From DATKUK01 sp035530655 (GTDB taxonomy: Bacteria > Planctomycetota > Phycisphaerae > UBA1845 > DATKUK01), in the NCBI GenBank assembly GCA_035530655.1, contig DATKUK010000030.1, forward strand, positions 5,238 to 69,237: a stretch of DNA of 64,000 bases, written 5' to 3'. Position numbers and translations under genes: made by a program. The notes beneath the pieces were generated by a model. The model was not told the DNA's origin and did no database searches. It saw nothing but the letters and a program-made list of their open reading frames with translations. Position 1 is the stretch's first letter. Every line of letters begins with the position of its first letter. Of this stretch, positions 8,390 to 16,685 are shown in pieces.

Positions 8390-9763
8390 ATGCTGCGGAC
8401 AGATGTCATCCTCTCAACGATTCAGATGTTGCAGGCCGAGCACCTGGACGTCCGCACCGTCACCATGGGCATCAACATCTCAGACTGCGCCGGGCCGGAC
8501 GTGACGCTGATATGCCGCAAACTCAAGCAGAAGCTGCGGGCCAAAGCGAGTCGACTGGTTGAAACGTGTAACCGGATCGGCCACAAGTACGGCGTGCCGG
8601 TGACGCACAAGCGGCTGGCGATCTCACCGGCCAGCGTTCTGCTGGAGGGGCACGGCAGTCAGGCTGCCCGGCAGGTCGCCGAAACGCTCGACGCGGCTGC
8701 AGCCGAGTTGGGCATCGACCTGATCGGGGGCTTTACCGCTTTGGTGCAGAAGGGCATGACCCCGGGCGATCGGGTGCTGCTCGAGTCGCTGCCGGAGGTG
8801 CTCTCGTCCACCGAGCGCGTGTGCGCATCGGTCAACGCGGCCAGTACGCGGGCAGGCATCAACATCGACGCGGTGCGGTGGCTTGGTGAGCTGCTGCCGC
8901 AGATCGCCGAGCGTACGGCCGACCGAGACGGGTTTGGCTGCGCAAAGCTGGTGGTCTTCGCCAACATCCCGGAGGACAACCCGTTTATGGCCGGGGCGTA
9001 CCTGGGGGCAGGCGAGCCCGAAGCGGTGGTCAACATCGGCGTGAGCGGGCCAGGGGTGGTCAGCTCGGCTGTGCGGCGTCGGATCGAAACCTCCGGGCCG
9101 TTGACCCTGGGCGACTTGGCTGAGGAGATCAAGATCACGGCCTTTCGCGTGGCGCGTGCGGGCGAGCTGATCGGACGCGAGGTGGCCGCCGAACTGAACG
9201 TGCCGTTCGGGATCGTCGATTTGTCGCTGGCACCCACGCCTCAGGTGGGCGACAGCTTCGGCGAGATCCTCAAGGCCCTCGGCATAGCGAGAATCGGGGC
9301 ACCCGGCTCGACGGCAGCGGTGGCCATGCTCAACGACGCGGTCAAAAAAGGCGGCATGTTCGCGTCTTCATCGGTGGGAGGGCTCTCGGGAGCGTTTCTG
9401 CCGGTGGCCGAGGATGCGGCACTGGCCGACGCGGTCCGCCAAGGCCATCTCAGCCTCGAGAAGCTCGAGGCGATGACCAGCGTCTGCTCGGTGGGTCTGG
9501 ACATGGTCGTGATCCCCGGCGACACACCGCCGACCACCATCGCCGCCCTGTTGGCTGATGAGATGGCCATCGGCGTGATCAACAACAAGACGACCGCCGC
9601 CCGATTCATCCCCGCCCCGGGCAAGAAACCGGGTGATATGGTGGAATTCGGCGGCCTGTTCGGCTCGGCCGCGGTGATCGAGGTGCGCAACAGCGGCTAC
9701 TCGGGTGAGTTCATCGAGTTCGGCGGCCGCATCCCCCCGCCCATCCACAGCCTGACCAACTAA
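8390..9763 (+). CDS. UPF0210 (DUF711, PFL-like) family protein
   Basis: The 457-residue protein matches the UPF0210/DUF711 family along its length: MLRTDVILSTIQMLQAEHLD at the start, TVTMGINISDCA, VTHKRLAISPASVLLEG, DRDGFGCAKLVVFANIPEDN in the middle and IEVRNSGYSGEFIEFGGRIP at the end. Members have a glycyl-radical-enzyme-like fold, but their reaction is not established. The start has GAGGT seven bases upstream. It follows the ACT protein by 15 bases and is almost certainly in one operon with it. The 3' end is followed by a hairpin repeat that could act in transcription termination. Confidence 0.88.
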   Translation: MLRTDVILSTIQMLQAEHLDVRTVTMGINISDCAGPDVTLICRKLKQKLRAKASRLVETCNRIGHKYGVPVTHKRLAISPASVLLEGHGSQAARQVAETLDAAAAELGIDLIGGFTALVQKGMTPGDRVLLESLPEVLSSTERVCASVNAASTRAGINIDAVRWLGELLPQIAERTADRDGFGCAKLVVFANIPEDNPFMAGAYLGAGEPEAVVNIGVSGPGVVSSAVRRRIETSGPLTLGDLAEEIKITAFRVARAGELIGREVAAELNVPFGIVDLSLAPTPQVGDSFGEILKALGIARIGAPGSTAAVAMLNDAVKKGGMFASSSVGGLSGAFLPVAEDAALADAVRQGHLSLEKLEAMTSVCSVGLDMVVIPGDTPPTTIAALLADEMAIGVINNKTTAARFIPAPGKKPGDMVEFGGLFGSAAVIEVRNSGYSGEFIEFGGRIPPPIHSLTN

Positions 9764-9787
9764 TCCGACGGGGGGCATGACGGGTGG

Positions 9788-9811
9788 CCCGGGTCCTTCT
9801 TTGGACCCGGG
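9788..9811. repeat. Hairpin repeat, AGGTCC type (reverse orientation)
   Basis: A perfect 9-bp stem, CCCGGGTCC/GGACCCGGG, has a TTCTTT loop. Read on the minus strand the loop is AAAGAA and the 3' flank is CCACCCG, the same arrangement as the copies at 42880, 49221 and 52429. It lies between the UPF0210 gene and the convergent propeller/Ig gene, where it may also help end transcription. Confidence 0.75.
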
Positions 9812-9890
9812 CGACACGGTTCGCACCTTGCTCGGCTGCCCCATCCTGCACCGAACGGCAAAGGATAGGGTATTGCTGTAATCAGGGCTT

Positions 9891-12737
9891 TTACGGCGAC
9901 CCGGTGAAACGACCAGCCAGCAAATCGTAATCCGCCAAGTCGCAATCGCCGTCGGCGTCAAGGTCGGTTTCAGGCTGGCCCGGCGCGATGTTGGGGCCGT
10001 TCATCGAACCGACCAGCACAGCCATGTCATCGGCATCGACGTCCCCGTCATCGTCGAAGTCCGGATTCGTCACCGTCAACGCCGCCGGCACGGTCGTAAC
10101 GTCGCCGCACGCATTGGCGACCCAACACGTGTACTCTCCTGAATCAAGCTCCGTGGCCGGATCGATCGAGAAGATCGAGGTGGTCGCCCCCGGAATGTCG
10201 ACGTCGTCCTTGCGCCACTGATACGTCATCGGACTCGAACCGGCCACCGTCACACTGAAGACCGTCGGCTCGCCCTGACAGACGACCCGGTCGACAGGTT
10301 GGCCCTGGATGGAGGGCGCGAGGTTGACCGCGAGTGTGGCCGGCAAGCTGGCCTCCACGCCGCAGACGTTGGTCACGACCACGTCGTAGTCGCCGCCGTC
10401 GCCTTCCTCGGCCGCGTCGATAACCAGCGTATCGAGCGTCGCGCCGGAGATGTCGACCCCATCCTTGCGCCATTGATACGACAACGGGGGCTCGCCCTCG
10501 GCGGCAACGCTGAACATCGCGGGCCATCCCTCGCACACCACCTGACCGAACGGTTGATCGCTGATCGACGGAGCCGCCCGCACGGTCAGCGTCGCCGGTT
10601 CGCTCTGCACGTCGCCGCAGACGTTCGAGACCGCGCAGGTGTAGTCGCCTTCGTCGCTGGGACTCGCCAATGGGATCATGTACATCGACGCCGTCGCCCC
10701 CGATATGTCCTGTCCGTCCTTGCGCCATTGATAACTCAGCGGTGCCGAACCGTCGGCCGTCACGCGGAATACGACCGAGTATCCCTCGCAGACCGACTGG
10801 CTGTTGGGATCGCCGGTGATGACAACGCCCGTGCCCACCGTCAGCTCTGCCTCGTCGCTTGTGACCTGACCGCAGGCATTGCTGACGCGGCAACTGTAAC
10901 TGCCCGCGTCAGCCGGTGCGACCGGGTCGACCCAATAGCTTGGGCTGTTGGCGTCGAGAAGCTCAACATCATCTTTGAGCCACTGATACGCAATGGGCTC
11001 GCTGCCGCCGGCGACCACGGTGAACGCCGCCGGCGCGCCCTCGCACACGTACCGATCGCTCGGCTGATCCGTCACCGTTGGACCGCTGCCGATCGTCAGC
11101 CCCACCGGGTCGCTCTCGACGGTGCCGCAGTCGTTGGTGACCACACACGTGTAGTCGCCGGCATCGTTCGGATCGACCGCCTCGATGACATACGTCGCCT
11201 CCGTCGCGCCGGATAGGTCCTGTCCATCGTGCCGCCACTGATAGCTCAGCGGCTCGAGCCCGTCGGCTTCCACGCTCAGCAGCGCCTGATCGCCCTGGCA
11301 TACCGATTGGCCCACCGGATGTGTGACGATGCTCGCCGCTGCGTCGACGGTCAGCACAGCCGCAGCACTTTCCGCCTGGCTGCACGCGTTGGACACACGG
11401 CAGGTGTAACTGCCCGCATCGCCGAGCGCGGCGGCGCTGAGGGTGTAGCTATAACCGGTCGCCCCGCCGATATCGCCACCGTCCTTCGTCCACTGAAACG
11501 CCAGCGGCGGCGTGCCCTCGGCGGCAACCGAGAATGTGACGCGCACAGCTTCACAGACTGTCTGGCTGTTCGGGTCGGCCGTAATGACCACCCCCGAGAG
11601 CGACTGCCACTTGGCGATGCGGTTGGCCGACACGCCGCCGGCAGTCGTGAAATCGCCGGCCGCGTGTAAGGCGCTATTCTCGCCGTCGCCGAAGACGGCC
11701 AGGGCATTGACACTGTCGTTCGCGCCGTCGCCGAGTGGCGACCACATCAGCCCGTCCCACGTTGCGATGTGGTTGGCCGATGCGCCGCCGGCGTTGGTAA
11801 ACGCGCCGCCCGCGTACAAGGCGTCGCCGAAGACGCCTAACGCATTGACCTGACCGTCCAAGCCGTCGCCCAACATCGACCAGGCCGCGCCGTCCCATCG
11901 GGCGATGTAGCTCGCCGGTGCGCCGCCAGCCGTGGCGAAAGCTCCGCCGACGTACAACGCGTCGCCCACGCCGTCGTTGTAGACGGTGAGGGCAACGACA
12001 TCGCCGTCCACCCCGTCGCCCAGCGCGCTCCACACGCTGCCGTTCCACCGGGCGACGTGCGCGGCCGGGGTGCTCCCTGCGGTGGTGAACGCACCTCCGG
12101 CATAGAGCGCTTCGCCTGTTCCGTCGTCGAACACCGCCAGGGCATACACGTTGTCGTTCAGCCCGTCGCCGAGCGCCGACCAGGCCGAGCCGTTCCACCT
12201 CGCGATGTGATTGGCCGAGACGGCACCGCCGCCGGCCGTCGTGAAGTAGCCGCCCACGTACAGGTCGGGGCCTCCGCCGTCGTCGAAGACCGCCAGCGCC
12301 GCCACGCGATGGTTCACGCCCCCAGCCACCGGCGACCACAACCCATTGCGCCACCGGGCCACGCGTGAAGCCACCTGCCCACCAGCCGACGTGAACCAGC
12401 CGCCGACGAAGAGGGCGTCGCCGCCACCGTCATTGAACACAGTCAGGGCGCACGCTCGGTTATTGAGCCCGCTGCCCAGCGCCGACCACGCTGCTGAGTC
12501 CCACCGGGCGATGTAGTTGGCCGACTTGCCGCCGGCCGTGGTAAACGCCCCGCCGGCGTGCAGCATGGTGCTCGCCCCATACGAATACACCGCCAGCGCA
12601 TCGACCGTCGCGCCAAAGCCCGGCATGCCGATCGTCACATCCCACACCGGCTCGCACGGCTGTGCGTCGGCCCGTTGGGCGGCGATCAAGATGACGGCCA
12701 GAGACATGGGGATCAGCGCGAAGGTCCGTTGCGGCAT
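9891..12737 (-). CDS. Secreted propeller + six Ig-like domains + dockerin protein
   Basis: The protein has 948 residues. A signal peptide (ALIPMSLAVILIAAQRADAQ) is followed by seven repeats of about 47 residues with the pattern ALAVFDDG..LYVGGxFTTAGG..ANHIARWNG..WSALGDG. Seven copies suit a seven-bladed propeller. Six Ig-like repeats follow, each of about 85 residues, with the pattern VCEG..FSV..G..PLSYQWRKDG..GAT..Y..DAGDYTC.VSN.CG. The C-terminus has a dockerin-like pair of calcium loops (DFDDDGDVDADDMA and DLDADGDCDLADYD). The start chosen (MPQRTF) has AGGAGG ten bases upstream. It is probably an extracellular adhesin or carbohydrate/protein binder docked to a surface partner. It shows no catalytic motif. 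The copies are near-identical and repeat-rich, so the assembly deserves care. Confidence 0.8.
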   Translation of the reverse strand: MPQRTFALIPMSLAVILIAAQRADAQPCEPVWDVTIGMPGFGATVDALAVYSYGASTMLHAGGAFTTAGGKSANYIARWDSAAWSALGSGLNNRACALTVFNDGGGDALFVGGWFTSAGGQVASRVARWRNGLWSPVAGGVNHRVAALAVFDDGGGPDLYVGGYFTTAGGGAVSANHIARWNGSAWSALGDGLNDNVYALAVFDDGTGEALYAGGAFTTAGSTPAAHVARWNGSVWSALGDGVDGDVVALTVYNDGVGDALYVGGAFATAGGAPASYIARWDGAAWSMLGDGLDGQVNALGVFGDALYAGGAFTNAGGASANHIATWDGLMWSPLGDGANDSVNALAVFGDGENSALHAAGDFTTAGGVSANRIAKWQSLSGVVITADPNSQTVCEAVRVTFSVAAEGTPPLAFQWTKDGGDIGGATGYSYTLSAAALGDAGSYTCRVSNACSQAESAAAVLTVDAAASIVTHPVGQSVCQGDQALLSVEADGLEPLSYQWRHDGQDLSGATEATYVIEAVDPNDAGDYTCVVTNDCGTVESDPVGLTIGSGPTVTDQPSDRYVCEGAPAAFTVVAGGSEPIAYQWLKDDVELLDANSPSYWVDPVAPADAGSYSCRVSNACGQVTSDEAELTVGTGVVITGDPNSQSVCEGYSVVFRVTADGSAPLSYQWRKDGQDISGATASMYMIPLASPSDEGDYTCAVSNVCGDVQSEPATLTVRAAPSISDQPFGQVVCEGWPAMFSVAAEGEPPLSYQWRKDGVDISGATLDTLVIDAAEEGDGGDYDVVVTNVCGVEASLPATLAVNLAPSIQGQPVDRVVCQGEPTVFSVTVAGSSPMTYQWRKDDVDIPGATTSIFSIDPATELDSGEYTCWVANACGDVTTVPAALTVTNPDFDDDGDVDADDMAVLVGSMNGPNIAPGQPETDLDADGDCDLADYDLLAGRFTGSP

Positions 12738-12910
12738 GGACTCCATTCCTCCTTCGCCGGGCGGGCCATGAGCTGCCCGCCCGTCAGCCGTCTCCGACGG
12801 CGCGGTCCGTCCCCGCCGGTCGAACCGGGGGGCACTGGATAACCTGTTTTTATATCGGACGTTCGCCCGGTCAGACGTGTGAACTCATCCCACGATGGGT
12901 GGCGGGTGGC

Positions 12911-12928
12911 ATCCCGGCGCGCCGGGAT
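12911..12928. repeat. Perfect 18-bp intergenic palindrome
   Basis: ATCCCGGCGCGCCGGGAT is a perfect palindrome between two minus-strand genes. On the minus strand it is followed by GCCACCC, the flank shared with other hairpin repeats in the window, so it is probably another member of that collection. Confidence 0.6.
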
Positions 12929-12960
12929 TGGCCGTGCCATCCACATTGGGGCACCTGGGA

Positions 12961-13803
12961 TCAGCGGCGGCTCTTTTCCAGCGCCGCCAGGGCGGCGTCG
13001 GCGAGCTGTTTGATGATCGCCGGGCGCAGGTCGCGGCGGTCGCGCCAGCGCGGCCCGCCCAGATAGGGCGCCACGTCGGCGGTGATCAGCTTCTCAGTAA
13101 ACAGACCGGCTTCAGCAAGCGGCACGCCGTGCGGTGAGAAGATGGCGGCGTCGCCATAGCCGAACCGGTCGCCCTCCGACCAATAGCCCACGACGTTCGA
13201 CCGCGCCACGACGACGTCGTAGTGGGCCGCGATCCCTACGTTGTTGTTACGCACCAGCAGGCGGTGGTCGTCCATTCGCTCCCGCTTGATCGAGTTGTAG
13301 TGGGGGGCGAACAGGATCTGCGCGCCCTTCCACACCAGCGTGGACGCCACCTCGGGAAACGATGTGTCGTGACAGATCATGATGCCGAACCGCACGCCCT
13401 TGGCCGCAAAGACCGGTAACTCGTCGTCAAAGAAGTCCATAACCTGCCGGTCGCCGCCGGTCAGCATGGTCTTGGTGTAGTGGCCCGCCACGCGCCCGTC
13501 GGCCAGCACCACCTGAGTGTTGGCCAGGCGGTTGCCGCGCTTCTCGCACAGGCCCACCAGCGTCACTACGTTGCGGTCGGCTGCTCGGGCGGCCAGGTCC
13601 GACAGGCGGCGATCGTCCAGCCCCATCGCGTTGCGCCTCTGATCGTCGGCCCCGCCGCCGCAGAGGAACAGCTCCGGCAGGCATACGAAGTCGCACCCGG
13701 CGCGGCCGGCCTCGTCGATCACCTGTTCGGTGCGGGCCAGGTTCGCCGCCAGATCGCCCTCCTTGCACACGCCCTGCCAGACGCCGATCAGTAATCGCTG
13801 CAT
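12961..13803 (-). CDS. Carbon-nitrogen hydrolase (nitrilase superfamily)
   Basis: The 280-residue protein has the full Glu-Lys-Cys triad of the nitrilase superfamily: Glu in CLPELFL (about residue 44), Lys in HYTKTML (about 109) and Cys in MICHDTSFPE (about 143). These enzymes hydrolyse amides, nitriles or carbamoyl compounds in the cytoplasm, or run the reverse condensation. There is no extra NAD synthetase or acyltransferase domain, and length and motif spacing suit a stand-alone amidase such as the beta-ureidopropionase/N-carbamoylputrescine group. The substrate cannot be told. It appears to be a single-gene unit, with the large Ig/propeller gene about 220 bases downstream in the same orientation. 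Confidence 0.85.
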   Translation of the reverse strand: MQRLLIGVWQGVCKEGDLAANLARTEQVIDEAGRAGCDFVCLPELFLCGGGADDQRRNAMGLDDRRLSDLAARAADRNVVTLVGLCEKRGNRLANTQVVLADGRVAGHYTKTMLTGGDRQVMDFFDDELPVFAAKGVRFGIMICHDTSFPEVASTLVWKGAQILFAPHYNSIKRERMDDHRLLVRNNNVGIAAHYDVVVARSNVVGYWSEGDRFGYGDAAIFSPHGVPLAEAGLFTEKLITADVAPYLGGPRWRDRRDLRPAIIKQLADAALAALEKSRR

Positions 13804-14270
13804 CGTTGGCTACCTTTCAGCTTGAGGCCCGGGACTCGTCCGCAACGCACTTGATAACGCGAAAGCCCGGGGGGGGCTGCACCGTTGCATCAGCGCTCGG
13901 GGGCGCCGGCTGCGCAATCGTTAAACACCCTCTCTATCATCGCGTACCGCCAATGTCTGACCGCGAAATCTGCCAACCGTTCGTGCCAACACCGATCTGC
14001 CTAGGCGCGCCGTCCGGTAAAGCACCGGAATTCGGCGAGCTTGCTGCTTCTTTGCGTCCGTCATTTGGCAGGCCGCAATTCGTATCGTAACTTCCCTCTG
14101 TAGGGTTGCCCAGCTTGCCCACTCCTGCCAACGCAAAATGGGCACCCAGCTTTGCGACCGGCGCTAAGGGGCACGAGGACAAATGCCGGGGCCGTAAACC
14201 ATCCACCGCGACGGCAGGCCGGGCCGCTGGCCGCCAGCGGATGGACTATGAGCACGAGGAGGGGTTGGTC
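13804..14270. other. Long leader/intergenic region with predicted stem-loops
   Basis: No gene is recognised. The stretch just before the gene at 14271 can fold: CGCAAA and TTTGCG enclose a TGGG/CCCA hairpin (about 14131-14156), then CCGGC/GCCGG (about 14158-14190), then CCATCC/GGATGG (about 14208-14245) close to the ribosome binding site. This is consistent with a structured 5' leader, but no known riboswitch core was recognised. A frame open through 14106-14270 continues into the gene but is unlikely to be translated. Confidence 0.35.
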
Positions 14271-14951
14271 ATGTCGATGCAAATACGAGTACACGCGCGA
14301 AAGCTGGCCGGTCTGGCCACGCTTGCGCTGGCAGCGGTTGTCATCACCGTCGCTGTGGGTCCCAGCGCCTTCGTCGTGGCCGCCGACCCGGCAGTGGCGA
14401 CGGTTATTCGCGTCGAGGAGGACTGGAAGCTCGTCCTTACCGAGCCGGACAATATCGCAGAATCGCCGCAGTTCCACACGATCATGGCGCCGTCCACCCG
14501 CCTGGACTACGTCTGCCTCCAGAGCACGTGGAACTACCACGAATCCCCCGATTACATACCGGGCGGCCTCCAGCTACAGGTGTGGCGGGGGGATGACTGT
14601 GTGTTCGCCGAAGGCTTTCTCACCTCTCGGCTGCTCAGCATCCAGGGCGAAACCATCACCTGGACCCAGGCCCTGTCGACCGACGGGCACTTCCTCCGGT
14701 TTGAGGTGCTCAACGGCAACTCGGCTACCTGGGGCACGTTCGGCGGATCGACGATGCGACTGGTGGGCAATATCCAGGTGCCGAGCCTCAACGGGTACAC
14801 GCCCGACATGTCCATGCAGAACTCAGGGGTCACCTACGGGGCCAACCGCGTGATCGTGCTGGCCATCACCGGGGTCAGGTACTACGGGACAGAGGGGCTG
14901 CTCTACGAGGACTACACGCACCGCGTCGTGGTTGCAGCCGACGCCAACTAG
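14271..14951 (+). CDS. Secreted protein of unknown function, next to TadG-like gene
   Basis: The 226-residue protein starts at an ATG with GAGGAGGGG six bases upstream. It has a long Tat/Sec-like signal: basic HARKLAG, then about 25 hydrophobic residues to VVAADP. The mature part (about 195 residues) is polar and beta-rich, with aromatic segments such as YVCLQSTWNYHES and LQLQVWRGDD. No family was recognised. It ends 38 bases before the TadG-like gene in the same orientation, so it is probably coexpressed and may be a surface or pilus-associated protein. An upstream extension of 55 codons in the same frame is rejected because the ribosome binding site and the signal peptide mark the chosen start. 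Confidence 0.7.
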   Translation: MSMQIRVHARKLAGLATLALAAVVITVAVGPSAFVVAADPAVATVIRVEEDWKLVLTEPDNIAESPQFHTIMAPSTRLDYVCLQSTWNYHESPDYIPGGLQLQVWRGDDCVFAEGFLTSRLLSIQGETITWTQALSTDGHFLRFEVLNGNSATWGTFGGSTMRLVGNIQVPSLNGYTPDMSMQNSGVTYGANRVIVLAITGVRYYGTEGLLYEDYTHRVVVAADAN

Positions 14952-14989
14952 CGGAGCGATCGGGGTCCCGTAAGGACAGGAGCAAGGCC

Positions 14990-16165
14990 ATGTCTATATG
15001 CTTTAAAGATAGAGCCAAGCGGGGAAGTGTGGTTCCGTACGTGCTGGTCGTCTTTCCTGCGCTGCTGGGGTTCACGGCCTTGAGCGTCGATCTCGGCGTG
15101 CTCTACGCCGCCCGCGCCGAGTCGCAGAACAGCGCCGATGCAGCGGCCATGGCCGGTGCAGGCCGGTTGCTGGACGAGCGCCGCCTGCTCGGTGCGGCGA
15201 CGCTCGCCGAAGTACACCGCCAATCGCGGGGAGAGGCCGCTGCCTATGCCGCCTTCAATATGGTCCGCAATGAGCGGCCGTTCGTCGACCAGAACGTCGC
15301 CAACGCCGTCGACGGTGAGCTCGTGCTCGGCATCTTGCGCGATTTCGACAACTACTACGAGCCGATGTCGTTTACCAACCCGAGTGAATTCAACGCGGTC
15401 CGCGTCTACGTGCGACGCGATGAGATCCGTAACGGACCGGTGCAGCTCTACTTCGCCCGCATCCTGGGCATCAGCTCCAAGAACGTTGTCGCCAAAGCCA
15501 CCGCCGCCATCAAGGACGGAGTGATCGGCTACAAGGTGACCGAGCAGACCGGCAATGCCGACTTGCTGCCCTTTGCCCTGCACATTGATTCATGGAACGC
15601 GCTGCTGTCGGCCACTTTTACCACAGGTGACAACTACGCCGTTGATCCGGACACCCTTGCGGTCACTCCCGGCAGCGATGGGAAGCTCGAGTTGAATCTG
15701 TACCCCGGCGGCGGTGTCGACCAGTTGCCGCCCGGCAACTTCGGTACGGTTGACATCGGCGGCAACAACAATAGCAGCGCCGATGTCGAGCGGCAGATTC
15801 TCTACGGCGTTAACGCGGCCGACCTGGCTTACTTCGGAGGTGAACTCAAGCTGGGCGCCGACGGAACGCTGCCGCTCCAGGGCGAGACCGGCCTCAGCGC
15901 CGGCTTCAAGAATGCCTTGGCGGCCATCCAAGGTCAGCCTCGCGCCATACCGCTGTTCTCTCGGGTGGAATCACCCGGCAACAATGCCGTGTACACCATC
16001 GTCGGGTTTGCGGGGATTCGAATCGTGAACGTCAAGCTGACCGGGGCGATGAAGAAGAAGGAGTTGGTCATTCAGCCCGCGTTCGTGGTCGACGATTCAA
16101 CGATTACCACCACGCAATGGGACTCCAGCTACTTCGTCTACCAGCCGCCGCGACTGGTCCGCTAG
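14990..16165 (+). CDS. TadG/TadE-like Flp pilus assembly-type membrane protein
   Basis: The 391-residue protein begins with the N-terminal Tad signature: basic residues (KDRAKRGSV), then the hydrophobic helix VVPYVLVVFPALLGFTALSVD. This is followed by LGVLYAARAESQNSADAAAMAGAG, the conserved continuation that in TadG/TadE-like minor pilins becomes a long alpha-helix. The rest is a beta-rich domain exposed outside the membrane, without a von Willebrand metal site that I can see. AGGAG lies eight bases upstream of the ATG. No other tad genes (tadA, tadB, tadC, rcpA) occur in the window, so this is an orphan copy. It sits in a two-gene unit with the secreted protein upstream and ends at a rho-independent terminator. 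Confidence 0.75.
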   Translation: MSICFKDRAKRGSVVPYVLVVFPALLGFTALSVDLGVLYAARAESQNSADAAAMAGAGRLLDERRLLGAATLAEVHRQSRGEAAAYAAFNMVRNERPFVDQNVANAVDGELVLGILRDFDNYYEPMSFTNPSEFNAVRVYVRRDEIRNGPVQLYFARILGISSKNVVAKATAAIKDGVIGYKVTEQTGNADLLPFALHIDSWNALLSATFTTGDNYAVDPDTLAVTPGSDGKLELNLYPGGGVDQLPPGNFGTVDIGGNNNSSADVERQILYGVNAADLAYFGGELKLGADGTLPLQGETGLSAGFKNALAAIQGQPRAIPLFSRVESPGNNAVYTIVGFAGIRIVNVKLTGAMKKKELVIQPAFVVDDSTITTTQWDSSYFVYQPPRLVR

Positions 16166-16243
16166 GGCACCGGTCGCCAGGCTGACAGAACTTCGGCACG
16201 AGCCGCCTTGAATGTCGTCCTGCTGAGCGAGAAGCACACCAAC

Positions 16244-16277
16244 ATCCGCCGGTCTTCGGGCCGGCGGATACTTTTTT
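16244..16277 (+). terminator. Rho-independent terminator
   Basis: A perfect 9-bp stem, ATCCGCCGG/CCGGCGGAT, with an eight-base loop is followed by AC and six T residues. It lies about 80 bases after the TadG-like gene and should end that unit. Confidence 0.85.
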
Positions 16278-16331
16278 CGCCCTCACGCGCGAGCCATCCT
16301 CGGGTCGTCTCAACACGTCCGCCATCGAACC

Positions 16332-16412
16332 CACGCTTCCCTCCGGGTCGGCGCTAAACGGACCGATGCGACGTCACGCTCCCCCGGGCGCGCCCGGATC
16401 GGCGCTAAACGG
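16332..16412. repeat. Imperfect two-copy intergenic repeat
   Basis: TCGGCGCTAAACGG occurs at 16348-16361 and 16399-16412, each preceded by CACGCT and a CCGGG-rich segment, and in the second copy by the palindrome CCGGGCGCGCCCGG. A related CCGGCGCTAA lies at 14158-14167 in the leader of the gene upstream of tadG. The region 16166-16685 otherwise holds only the terminator and no recognised gene. Confidence 0.55.
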
Positions 16413-16685
16413 CGATGGCGCAAGGGGATGGGAAGTGCGGTGCGCGGCAAAGGAAAGCGGTTCGCCCGGAGACAGGGGGATTTGACCTTGCACGCGAATG
16501 AATCCCTGCGGTAAGCTACTCGTGCGACGTCGGGCAGGAGCCAATCCGAGGTTGACGACTGGCGGACGCTTCGGCCGACGGAGCGTGGGTATCGGGCCAA
16601 TTGATCTTGACCAGAGGGTGGCGGCATGTGTGGCGCACGTTGCCCGGCCGCCGTCTGCATGTCCTGCAAAGAGAAGGGAAGGACG

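Noticed and set aside
14101..14260. A possible cyclic-di-GMP (GEMM) riboswitch before the TadG unit.
   Set aside because: GGCCGTAAACC recalls part of the core, but the GGCAAACC and GGACGCAAAGCC elements and the tetraloop-receptor arrangement are missing.
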